DNA of 64,000 nucleotides from Bacteroidia bacterium (GTDB taxonomy: Bacteria > Bacteroidota > Bacteroidia > Cytophagales > Cyclobacteriaceae): NCBI GenBank assembly GCA_030432655.1, contig JAUILA010000007.1, positions 1 to 64,000 on the forward strand. Reading direction: 5' to 3'. Below the pieces are notes generated by a model. That model made no database searches and was not told the DNA's origin. It saw only the letters and a program-made list of their open reading frames with translations. Position numbers and translations under genes: made by a program. Of this stretch, positions 8,371 to 16,435 are shown one piece after another; positions within the stretch are counted from its first letter, which is position 1, and each line of letters opens with the position of its first letter.

Positions 8371-10002
8371 ATGAAGAAACATTCGATAAAATTAATCCTT
8401 GGAGTTGTGATTTTACTAGGGACCGTACTGAACGGCTCGGCTCAGGATACTACAGAAGAGAAAGATACTGCCCGGGACTGGTTTGTCGGGAATCCGGAGA
8501 GTGATAATGTACAGGGTTTAAGTGTGGACAAGGCATATGAAACGCTGGAAGGAAAGGAATCCAGGACTGTCATTGTTGCAGTTATAGATTCCGGGGTGGA
8601 CATTGACCATGAGGACCTGGCAGGAAAAATATGGATTAACGAAGATGAGATTCCTGACAACGGGGTGGATGACGATAAGAACGGATACGTGGACGACCGT
8701 TATGGATGGAATTTTATCGGTGGTAAGGATGGCAATGTGGAAGAGGATAACCTGGAAATTACGCGGGTCTTCATCGGGCTTCATGAACGTTTTGACGGGG
8801 TTGACCCGGAAAAGGTGCGTAAGAAAGATCAGGAAGATTATGAGTACTATCTGAAGGTTAAAGAAGAATTTGAATCGGCACTTGAAAAAGCGGAGAGTCA
8901 GTATGTGTTCTATAAACAACTTGCCGACAACGTCCTTCGCTACCACACCCTGATCAAAGCTTATGTCGGTGTGGATACGCTTACCATGAGTGACCTGCGG
9001 GATGTGCAGTCTTCCGACTCTACAATCAATGCAGCCAGGAACCTGACCGCAATGATATTCCAGAATGTCGGTCCGGATGCTGATTTCAATGCAATTGATG
9101 AAGAGCTTTCCGAGGCAAAGGATTATTTCGGTGCCCAGGTAAATTATTCATACAATACAAAGTTTGATCCCCGTGGCGTAGTGGGAGACAATTATGATGA
9201 CCCGTATGAAAAGTACTACGGAAATAACGATGTTAAGGGTCATGACCCGTCTCACGGAACCCATGTATCAGGGATCATTGCGGCAAACCGATCGAATGAC
9301 CTTGGTATGCAGGGGATTGCGGATAATGTTAAGATCATGGCGATACGCGCTGTGCCCGACGGAGACGAACGGGACAAGGATGTGGCCAATGCGATCTATT
9401 ATGCGGTGGACAATGGCGCGCAGATCATCAACATGAGTTTTGGTAAACGCTTCTCGCCTGAAAAGGAAGCTGTCGATAAAGCCGTCGAATATGCTGAAAA
9501 GAATGGTGTACTCCTGATCCACGCAGCAGGAAATGATTCAAAGGATATTGATAACCGGGATAATTTCCCTACCCGCAAATACCTGAATGGCAGCGAGGCA
9601 GGGTCGTGGCTTGAGATCGGGGCTTCAGGAAGCGGTGCCGATGAAGACATGGTTGGCAGCTTTTCGAATTATGGTAAGAACACGGTGGATGTTTTTGCAC
9701 CTGGGGTGAATATTTATTCCACCACGCCCGACAACACCTACTCTTCTTTCAACGGAACAAGTATGGCTGCCCCGTCGACTTCCGGTGTGGCCGCAATGCT
9801 GATGTCCTATTACCCGGATTTGTCGGCAGCGCAGGTAAAGGAAATTATTACCAAATCCTCCAGAAAGTTTGATAACCTGCAAGTGCATCGGCCCGGGCAG
9901 GAAGACCTGGTCGAATTCAGTGATCTTTCCATTTCCGGTGGCATTATCAATGCCTACGAAGCGGTTAGACTGGCTGAATCCATGAAAATCGAAAAAGAAT
10001 AA
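8371..10002 (+). CDS. Secreted S8 (subtilisin-like) serine peptidase
   Basis: The 543-residue protein has a signal peptide ending near GSAQ. The catalytic triad is visible as D73 (VIDSGVD), H295 (SHGTH) and S464 (NGTSMAAP), with the oxyanion Asn388 in HAAGND. Between the Asp and His there is an insertion of roughly 170 residues, much of it charged and helical (residues 130-260), larger than in classical subtilisins. Such long-insert S8 proteases are common in Bacteroidota. It should hydrolyse proteins in the periplasm or outside the cell. It stands 13 bases before a membrane protein on the same strand. Confidence 0.9.
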   Translation: MKKHSIKLILGVVILLGTVLNGSAQDTTEEKDTARDWFVGNPESDNVQGLSVDKAYETLEGKESRTVIVAVIDSGVDIDHEDLAGKIWINEDEIPDNGVDDDKNGYVDDRYGWNFIGGKDGNVEEDNLEITRVFIGLHERFDGVDPEKVRKKDQEDYEYYLKVKEEFESALEKAESQYVFYKQLADNVLRYHTLIKAYVGVDTLTMSDLRDVQSSDSTINAARNLTAMIFQNVGPDADFNAIDEELSEAKDYFGAQVNYSYNTKFDPRGVVGDNYDDPYEKYYGNNDVKGHDPSHGTHVSGIIAANRSNDLGMQGIADNVKIMAIRAVPDGDERDKDVANAIYYAVDNGAQIINMSFGKRFSPEKEAVDKAVEYAEKNGVLLIHAAGNDSKDIDNRDNFPTRKYLNGSEAGSWLEIGASGSGADEDMVGSFSNYGKNTVDVFAPGVNIYSTTPDNTYSSFNGTSMAAPSTSGVAAMLMSYYPDLSAAQVKEIITKSSRKFDNLQVHRPGQEDLVEFSDLSISGGIINAYEAVRLAESMKIEKE

Positions 10003-10015
10003 ATAACTTGCAGGC

Positions 10016-10456
10016 ATGTATCAGCTATTAATTCACACGCATTCGGGATTACGATGGATCGTGCTGCTCACCCTCATCATTGCCATCGTTAATTCTTTCG
10101 GGAAAACAAATGGTTCACGTGCCTTCACAAACCGGGATAAACGACTGGCCCTGATGGCCATGATCTTTACCCATTTACAACTCGTGATTGGTCTGATCCT
10201 GTATTTTGTGAGTCCGCGGGTAATATTCTCCGCGGAATCCATGAAGGATCCTCTTTCCAGGTTCTACCTGATCGAGCACCTTGTCATAATGCTCCTGGCT
10301 ATTATTCTGATCACGATCGGATACAGCAGGGCCAAACGGGCAATCGATGAGGGAAAGAAGTTCAGGAATGTCCTGGTCTTTTACCTGATCGGACTTATCC
10401 TGATTCTCATAGGAATCCCCTGGCCGTTCCGCTATGAGGTGGCCGGGTGGTTCTAG
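10016..10456 (+). CDS. Four-helix membrane protein (Bacteroidota family often labelled cytochrome B)
   Basis: The 146-residue protein has four hydrophobic segments and opens MYQLLIHTHSGLRW. HTHSGLRW, LALMAMIFTHLQLVIGL and YLIEHLVIM place histidines near helix starts. The family is widespread in Bacteroidota and is often named cytochrome B in databases, but haem binding is not demonstrated by sequence alone. It follows the S8 protease by 13 bases and precedes a small secreted protein by 4 bases, so the three are probably co-transcribed. Confidence 0.6.
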   Translation: MYQLLIHTHSGLRWIVLLTLIIAIVNSFGKTNGSRAFTNRDKRLALMAMIFTHLQLVIGLILYFVSPRVIFSAESMKDPLSRFYLIEHLVIMLLAIILITIGYSRAKRAIDEGKKFRNVLVFYLIGLILILIGIPWPFRYEVAGWF

Positions 10457-10460
10457 GATC

Positions 10461-10850
10461 ATGAAATGGATGCTCACAGCCGGGCTGTGCCTGACGTTTC
10501 TTTGTTCAGTCGGACAGGTTGTCCATAATTTTGAAATGGGTCCGGAGAATACCGATTGTGGTGGTCTGGATAGCCTGGAATTAGCTGAGCAGGAACTGGC
10601 AGAAAAGATCGTGGCATCTACCTTCAGGCTGAGGGAAGAAATGCAGATTTCAAGGTATTCAGCACCTAGAAGATTTATATATGCGAGCTGTGACGGAGAG
10701 ACAGGCTACCTCCTCGCCTATCAGACAGATTCACTTATTCATGTCTATTACCCGGTGGGCACCGGAGAATGGGAGGTAATTCGGGATGCCGCAGACCCTC
10801 GTGAATCATTCCGGAATAAAAAGGAACTTCTGAAAAGGATTGAAAATTAA
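10461..10850 (+). CDS. Small secreted protein of unknown function
   Basis: An ATG at 10461 begins MKWMLTAGLCLTFLCSVGQ, a good signal peptide. A longer in-frame extension to 10434 would overlap the previous gene and spoil this signal, so 10461 is preferred. The mature part of about 110 residues contains two cysteines (TDCGG and ASCDGE), possibly a disulphide. I do not recognise the family. It is the last gene before a hairpin terminator. Confidence 0.6.
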   Translation: MKWMLTAGLCLTFLCSVGQVVHNFEMGPENTDCGGLDSLELAEQELAEKIVASTFRLREEMQISRYSAPRRFIYASCDGETGYLLAYQTDSLIHVYYPVGTGEWEVIRDAADPRESFRNKKELLKRIEN

Positions 10851-10856
10851 AAGAAA

Positions 10857-10879
10857 AGAGGCCTTGGGCCTCTTTTTTT
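10857..10879. terminator. Bidirectional terminator between convergent genes
   Basis: AGAGGCC and GGCCTCT pair around a 3-base loop and are followed by seven T residues on the plus strand. The minus-strand side is also followed by T-rich sequence. It separates the unknown secreted gene from the convergent zinc-locus lipoprotein gene. Confidence 0.8.
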
Positions 10880-11474
10880 ATTCGATGGTCACATCAAAGC
10901 TTATATCCACATCCGTTTCACCGTCTGCCGACGTACTTGTTTCTGATTTGATATCCGGCTGGTGCTTGAGAATGATTTGTAAATCACCGGTGGTTGCATC
11001 CCCGGTTGTCCAGACCGTTTCAAGACCAAGAGGCAACGTGTTATCATCAGCATCCAGGTAATTCAAAGGATCATTTCTTCCATCAATATTGCCATTGCCG
11101 GCCGGATCAGCAAACATCCCATCGGTAAACCCAAAAAAGAACATATGCTCGGAAGCTTCCTCTTTCACTTCATTGGTGATATCCTCCACCGGATCAGCCA
11201 GTGTATTCTCCAGGAACAGTTCCAGGTGGTATTCTGTATTTGTGGAGAGCACTACGTCATCCACCACAGGATCTATGGTTCCTTCTCCGTCCTCATCAAA
11301 CCAGATGGCGGTTATTACGTCCGAAGCATCATCCCTGTTAGTAAACACTGCGGTGATCCGCGTAATTTCCTCCTCCATATTTTCAATTGGCGGCGCATCA
11401 TCGTCACCACAGGATGAAAATACAAAAGCCGCTAGACTAAGAATAACTATGTTGGCAGTTAAAATACTTTTCAT
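10878..11474 (-). CDS. Lipoprotein associated with zinc-type TonB receptor
   Basis: The 198-residue protein has a lipobox (FVFSSC) followed by an acidic stretch GDDDAPP. The pattern ITRITAVFTN, WFDEDGEG, NTEYHLELFLEN, EEASEHMFFF, LKHQPDIK, GETDVDISFDVTI matches a Bacteroidota lipoprotein family usually found beside ZnuD-like receptors. The biochemical role is unproven; metal-ligand capture at the cell surface is inference. It has its own upstream region holding a palindrome also found before the receptor gene, so the two are probably co-regulated rather than simply read through. Confidence 0.65.
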   Translation of the reverse strand: MKSILTANIVILSLAAFVFSSCGDDDAPPIENMEEEITRITAVFTNRDDASDVITAIWFDEDGEGTIDPVVDDVVLSTNTEYHLELFLENTLADPVEDITNEVKEEASEHMFFFGFTDGMFADPAGNGNIDGRNDPLNYLDADDNTLPLGLETVWTTGDATTGDLQIILKHQPDIKSETSTSADGETDVDISFDVTIE

Positions 11475-11507
11475 GAATAGTCAGTTTAAATTCGTACTTC
11501 ACAAAGA

Positions 11508-11522
11508 TGCAACACTGTTGCA
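11508..11522 (-). promoter_or_regulatory. Zur/Fur-like operator upstream of the lipoprotein gene
   Basis: TGCAACACTGTTGCA is a perfect palindrome with 6-base arms and a 3-base centre. It lies 33 bases before the lipoprotein ATG. A near-identical copy precedes the TonB receptor gene. Repetition at two promoters of one functional unit is the evidence; assignment to Zur is inference. Confidence 0.65.
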
Positions 11523-11537
11523 TTATACGCAACTCTT

Positions 11538-13946
11538 TCAGAAAGAATATGAGAATGAAATCCGGAAATTGATCCCAGGTTCATCGGCGAAATAGCGGAG
11601 ACGGTTCGTATACATCCGGTAAGAGCTATTCAGTACATTCCGGATATCGAGCCGGTAGTCTATTTTTCTCCATCCGCCGCTGAATGAAGCATTGACCAGG
11701 AAGTAAGCATCCGGCGGATTGGTGAAATCAAACGTACTGCCAGGCTGATACACGGCATTACCTGATTCCTGCGCATCCTGCACTTCACTGATCGGGATTA
11801 CCGGGGGGGCATTCCATTGGTTGAAAACATAGGCTACAGAAAGACCAATCTCACTGTTTGGCAGGAATACAATGGATGGCTTATAATTCATCTGATAATC
11901 AAAACGCAGTGGCGGGATTTCCAGAAACCAGCTCTTGTTTTTTACATCCCGGGCATACACGTAACTCATTTTCAACTGTGAATTCCAGTATTGAGAATGC
12001 CTCCATTCTCCGGCGGCATCCACCCCGGTAAAAATTGCATCGGTCTGATCATAGAGGAAAAATGGAAATGCTCCGCGTACGGTGGATGTTGTTCCACCGG
12101 GCGAGCTGAATATATAGTTCCCTATGTAGTTCACATATCCGGTAACTTCTCCTCTGAATTTATTCCGTTCCCAGCTTAATGAGGATATCCATTTTACCCC
12201 TGTTTCTGATTTCACTTCCCGGTCATCCTCATCCAGGATCACATCGGTCAGCACATTGCCATCGGGATCGATATCATAACGCCAGATTCCATATTCAATG
12301 GTTGACTGGTGCCTTCCAAACACATACAATTCAAAAACATTAGGAGGCCGCCAGGCAGTCCCGATATTCGTCCGGAAGTTCAGGTTTTCACTGATATTCC
12401 TGCTGAAACCAATGGTACCTGAAGCATTCTGAAAACTGAGCTGATTGGTATAAACGGAATTATCCTGGGCACGCCCTCGCACATCCATAGCCTGCAAGTC
12501 ATAGCGGAGACCCCATTCCCAACGGTTTTCGCCAAACATTTTGGCTTCTGTCAGGTATAAGCCAATGCGATGCAGATCATAGTTCGGGATGAATGCCACG
12601 GTATTGGTCCCGGGCTGGTTATCGTTATTCTGGTACGCGTACTGAAACCCTGCATTACCGTTCCAGCCACGAAACTCCGGATGTTCCCAGGCGCCATCGA
12701 GCGTATGCGAATACAATTTCAGGTCAATGGACGGAAGTTCATTCAGCGTTCCGCGGCGCACGTCATACTCCTGGCGGTGATTTACCTGGAATCCGTATTG
12801 CAATTCAAACACATGCTGGTCCTTGAACCATTCCCCTTTTATCTTCAGCAGATTGTGATCCACTTCCTGCCTGGGGTTATTGATGTCATAGGAGAATGGG
12901 TCAATAATGGTGGGTTCATCCGATTCAATAGCATTCTCCAAATCATCCAGGTTTCCTGCTACGGATGCCCTGAGAATGCCGAGGTTCTGGTAAAAATTGG
13001 AATAATAGGCAGTCAGGTTGTATTCAGGCTGATGATACCGGAACCCGAATGACAGGCTTCGCTCTTCTTTACCTGTGTTGGTAAGCATGTAATCCGGGGC
13101 ACGCAGATCGCCCTGCCGGATATAAGAAGCCTGAGCCAGGTAGGCGGTGTGTACATACCCCTTTTGCAGGCGAATATCAGCACCGATAGCACGGCCGTTC
13201 GAACTTACCTGAACCCCGGCACGGCCGTTCAGATCTTCATGGAGGTCCAAGGCAGGTCCGTCGATAAGGATAACTCCTCCCATCGCTTCCGGTCCGTATC
13301 GAACGGTTGCCGCTCCCTTGACGACCTGGATGCGCTCGGTTAGACTCGGATCAATCTCCGGTGCGTGCTCCACCCCCCAGTTCTGAAATTCATGCCGTAA
13401 TCCGTTGTTAATGATCAGCACGCGGTTACTGTGCAACCCGTGAATAATAGGTTTGACTACATTCTGACCGGTAGATAAGGTGGAAACTCCTGAAATATTG
13501 GATAACACATCTCCAAGATTGTCTGACCGTGAAGACTCCAGTGCTTTTCCGGAAATTTCTGATAAAGCCAGCGATTTCAATTCACCCGGCATTTGTTCAC
13601 CTTCCACAACAATACTCTCCAGGGTCACCTGATCGCGCACCATGTAAATAGTGGGAAGGTCATGGTATACATCATGATGGTGAATAACCCGCTTGTACCC
13701 TACAAATGAAATAATCAGGTCGAATTCATCCTGACAGATCTTGTTGATCTCGAAATAACCGGTGGTATCCGTAGATGCCCCTTTGGTGGTACCCTGTACC
13801 TGTACACTGGCAAATGGCAGGGGCTCCCGGGTCTCCAGGTCAAAAATTTTACCCGACACCGAATATTCGCATGTTTCATCCTGCCCGTTGACGGTATGCC
13901 AACCGGTCAGACAAATTAAGATAGATAGAAGTATGCCCCTGTTCAT
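11538..13946 (-). CDS. TonB-dependent receptor, zinc (ZnuD-like) type
   Basis: From ATG 13946 the protein is 802 residues: signal peptide (MNRGILLSILICLTG), carboxypeptidase-D-regulatory-like domain (SGKIFDLETREPLPFASV), a His-rich link HHHDVYHD, plug (HGLHSNRVLIINNGLRHE, WGVEHAPEIDP, VVKGAATVRYGPEAMGGV) and a 22-strand barrel ending SFSYSF. The His-rich link and the HGLHS...WGVEHAPEID plug are typical of ZnuD-type zinc receptors. A TTG further upstream at 13973 would add nine non-signal residues and run into the operator, so it is rejected. It should import zinc, or a zinc complex, across the outer membrane using TonB energy. Confidence 0.8.
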   Translation of the reverse strand: MNRGILLSILICLTGWHTVNGQDETCEYSVSGKIFDLETREPLPFASVQVQGTTKGASTDTTGYFEINKICQDEFDLIISFVGYKRVIHHHDVYHDLPTIYMVRDQVTLESIVVEGEQMPGELKSLALSEISGKALESSRSDNLGDVLSNISGVSTLSTGQNVVKPIIHGLHSNRVLIINNGLRHEFQNWGVEHAPEIDPSLTERIQVVKGAATVRYGPEAMGGVILIDGPALDLHEDLNGRAGVQVSSNGRAIGADIRLQKGYVHTAYLAQASYIRQGDLRAPDYMLTNTGKEERSLSFGFRYHQPEYNLTAYYSNFYQNLGILRASVAGNLDDLENAIESDEPTIIDPFSYDINNPRQEVDHNLLKIKGEWFKDQHVFELQYGFQVNHRQEYDVRRGTLNELPSIDLKLYSHTLDGAWEHPEFRGWNGNAGFQYAYQNNDNQPGTNTVAFIPNYDLHRIGLYLTEAKMFGENRWEWGLRYDLQAMDVRGRAQDNSVYTNQLSFQNASGTIGFSRNISENLNFRTNIGTAWRPPNVFELYVFGRHQSTIEYGIWRYDIDPDGNVLTDVILDEDDREVKSETGVKWISSLSWERNKFRGEVTGYVNYIGNYIFSSPGGTTSTVRGAFPFFLYDQTDAIFTGVDAAGEWRHSQYWNSQLKMSYVYARDVKNKSWFLEIPPLRFDYQMNYKPSIVFLPNSEIGLSVAYVFNQWNAPPVIPISEVQDAQESGNAVYQPGSTFDFTNPPDAYFLVNASFSGGWRKIDYRLDIRNVLNSSYRMYTNRLRYFADEPGINFRISFSYSF

Positions 13947-13968
13947 GAACGCGCAAATATATCCAAAA

Positions 13969-13983
13969 TGCAATAATGTTGCA
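13969..13983 (-). promoter_or_regulatory. Zur/Fur-like operator upstream of the TonB receptor
   Basis: TGCAATAATGTTGCA differs from a perfect 6-3-6 palindrome at one position and matches the copy at 11508-11522 in most of its bases. It ends 22 bases before the preferred ATG, where a bound repressor would block transcription. Confidence 0.6.
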
Positions 13984-14005
13984 GATAGATTTACACCTGC
14001 GGAAT

Positions 14006-16336
14006 TTATTCGGTCTGGCCTGACTTTCCCAGGTTCTTCAAATCGTCGACACTCATGGACTTAATATGGAGGTCACGCTGCGGAAACGGAATTTCAATGC
14101 CGGCCTCGTTAAACGCCTCGTAAATGGCTGTCGTCATATCACTTTTAATGATCAGCCAGTCATCAATATTGGAAACCCAGAACCGGGTGGAAAAGTTAAG
14201 CGAACTCTCTCCTAGTTCTTTAAAGAGAACTACCGGCTTTGGAAGTTTTAATACGCCGGGAAAGTCCTCTATGATTCCGGACAGAATCTCCTTAACCTTT
14301 CTGACATCACTGCCATAGGAAACACCCGCAATCACCTCCACCCGGCGATGCTGGTTGGTCAGCGTCCAGTTGATCACTTCCTCCGAGATCAGGTGTCCGT
14401 TTGGAATGATCACCTCCGCCCCGTCAAAAGTTCGTACCACACTCGCCCTGATCCCAATTTCCTTAACGATTCCGGAATATGTTTTGACCTCCACAAAATC
14501 CCCTGCCTGTACAGGTCTTTCAAAGATCAGAATGATCCCGGAGACCAGGTTATTCACAATGTTCTGAAGTCCGAAACCGAGTCCGACCGACAATGCTCCA
14601 AGGATGATCGTGATCTTGTCAATCGGAATCCCAGAGAGAAACAGGGCCAGGAGAAACCCCAGCATAATCACGCCAAACCGAAGGGAGGTCGCCACCGTAC
14701 TGGTCTTTTTAACCGACCCGTAATATGATTTTCCCTCAGAAAAGAACTTGATCCACGAGGCGACTTTTGACGAAAGGTAAATGACAAGCAGGAACAGAAG
14801 TATTCCCAGGTAATCAAACGTCAGCGAACCAATGCTCCGGTCACTGGTAAGAAATTCCATTATGCGATCAGAGATGGCATCGGAGATATAGAAATAATGA
14901 GTAAAAGCGGTCAGGTAAATCAGGACCAGGCCAAAGCGAATAAAATTCTTCACTTTTTCCCAGCCCATTTCTGTATCCGATGAATGTAAATGCCGTAAGG
15001 CCGGCTGGTCTTTTAGCCAGTCAATCAGGATATCAAACCAATGCCCGATATACAGGATGACCATTCCCAGGGCTATCGTGTCCCCCACACCTTCAATAAT
15101 GAGTTTGGCCAGCACCACCCGATTAGTGAAATAACAGATAAGTGCCGCTACAATAAGCAGCTTTAGAAGCCACAGCAGAACTCTCGCGAATTTCCATTTT
15201 GGATTGAATGCCCTGTATTGTTTTTTGTTGAACAGAAAGGCCAGAAACACCAGTGCACCCCCCAGGTAAATGATCACTACGATCATCTGAGGAACAAAAG
15301 GCATATAAAAAGACGATAGCCTGATCAGCAGATAGGTCAGGAAAAACCCAAGGTACCAGCCAAACTGTTCCCGGAAAGGTGCCTGCCGGAGAATAAACAG
15401 GAACGGGATATAGGATATGACCAGCATGAAGTTATACATCAGGGTGGTCGTGGGCGGAAAGATCACCGGAAACAACAGCAGCCCGAGTACCAAAGCAATG
15501 GCCAGGCGCTGATTATATAGTTCACGGAATTTTTTATCCGGATCTTTCAGTTTGATCCGGTAAAGCATATACGTGATCAAACTAATGACAATAATAAAAA
15601 ACAGCGTATCGTAAACATTTACCCGGAAAAAATCCAGGACCCGCCAGGCAATATCATTTACCCTGCCTGATGCCGTCAGTACATCTTCACTGTCCATATG
15701 GATGGTAGAGTCCCGGTTGATCAGGTAATTCCAGTAATTGGCCCGTAGGTTCTTAAGGGCGCTCATTTTCTTAAGCGCCTCCACGTACTGGTCGGCAATC
15801 TCAATCTGGAGATTCAGAACCTCTTCCTTCCTTGTATCAAGCAGGCCCCTGGTTTCCAGTAACTGACCTTCTACCTCATCGACATGTTGTATATAACGGT
15901 CATTGGTGAGCTCGTCACTTCCTTTCAATGAGTCAAGTGATAACAGGGCATATTCCAACTGGCGCCGATCTTCCGATAATTGATTACTAACCGCCAGTAC
16001 CTCTTCCTGCCAGGCATCAAGGCGGACTTCAATTCGCTCCGTGATTATGATCAGGTCCTGAATACGGTTTATCCCGGCACCAGCCAGCTGATCATTGCCC
16101 AGCCTGAAATATCGCTCATGTTCCGGCTTGTAATCTTCAAAATCCTCCCTGATATTGTCAATCTGGATTGTCCGGTTTAATTCCGCCGTAATCTTAAACA
16201 ACTCCTGGGCAATCCCTTCCACATGAAGAATAATATCGGATTCCGACATAACCCTGGTGGAATCACTCTGCTGGCTCTGAACTGACAATGTCCCGGTCAG
16301 CAGGAATAAGGCGATAAGAAATATTCTGAATTTCAT
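14006..16336 (-). CDS. Large MscS-family mechanosensitive channel with N-terminal coiled coil
   Basis: The 776-residue protein has a signal peptide, a periplasmic helical and coiled-coil region (about 25-220), roughly eight membrane helices, then the MscS pore helix and beta domain. SVGLGFGLQNIVNNLVSGIILIFERP, GDFVEV and VIIPNGHLISEEVINWT match conserved MscS pore and beta-domain motifs. Length and layout resemble MscK-like channels. It should release solutes on hypo-osmotic shock from the inner membrane. It lies between two receptor genes and may be transcribed separately from them. Confidence 0.85.
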   Translation of the reverse strand: MKFRIFLIALFLLTGTLSVQSQQSDSTRVMSESDIILHVEGIAQELFKITAELNRTIQIDNIREDFEDYKPEHERYFRLGNDQLAGAGINRIQDLIIITERIEVRLDAWQEEVLAVSNQLSEDRRQLEYALLSLDSLKGSDELTNDRYIQHVDEVEGQLLETRGLLDTRKEEVLNLQIEIADQYVEALKKMSALKNLRANYWNYLINRDSTIHMDSEDVLTASGRVNDIAWRVLDFFRVNVYDTLFFIIVISLITYMLYRIKLKDPDKKFRELYNQRLAIALVLGLLLFPVIFPPTTTLMYNFMLVISYIPFLFILRQAPFREQFGWYLGFFLTYLLIRLSSFYMPFVPQMIVVIIYLGGALVFLAFLFNKKQYRAFNPKWKFARVLLWLLKLLIVAALICYFTNRVVLAKLIIEGVGDTIALGMVILYIGHWFDILIDWLKDQPALRHLHSSDTEMGWEKVKNFIRFGLVLIYLTAFTHYFYISDAISDRIMEFLTSDRSIGSLTFDYLGILLFLLVIYLSSKVASWIKFFSEGKSYYGSVKKTSTVATSLRFGVIMLGFLLALFLSGIPIDKITIILGALSVGLGFGLQNIVNNLVSGIILIFERPVQAGDFVEVKTYSGIVKEIGIRASVVRTFDGAEVIIPNGHLISEEVINWTLTNQHRRVEVIAGVSYGSDVRKVKEILSGIIEDFPGVLKLPKPVVLFKELGESSLNFSTRFWVSNIDDWLIIKSDMTTAIYEAFNEAGIEIPFPQRDLHIKSMSVDDLKNLGKSGQTE

Positions 16337-16435
16337 AAAGAATGAACATCAGGAGGACCGGCCATTTGTCTGCCCGGTCCTTCCATATGCACAGGTCAAA
16401 TTAGTACAAATCGAATAATAAACCAGCACCGGCGG

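Noticed and set aside
13947-13973. TTG start at 13973 for the zinc-type receptor
   Set aside because: It would put nine non-signal residues before a good signal peptide and would read through the operator.
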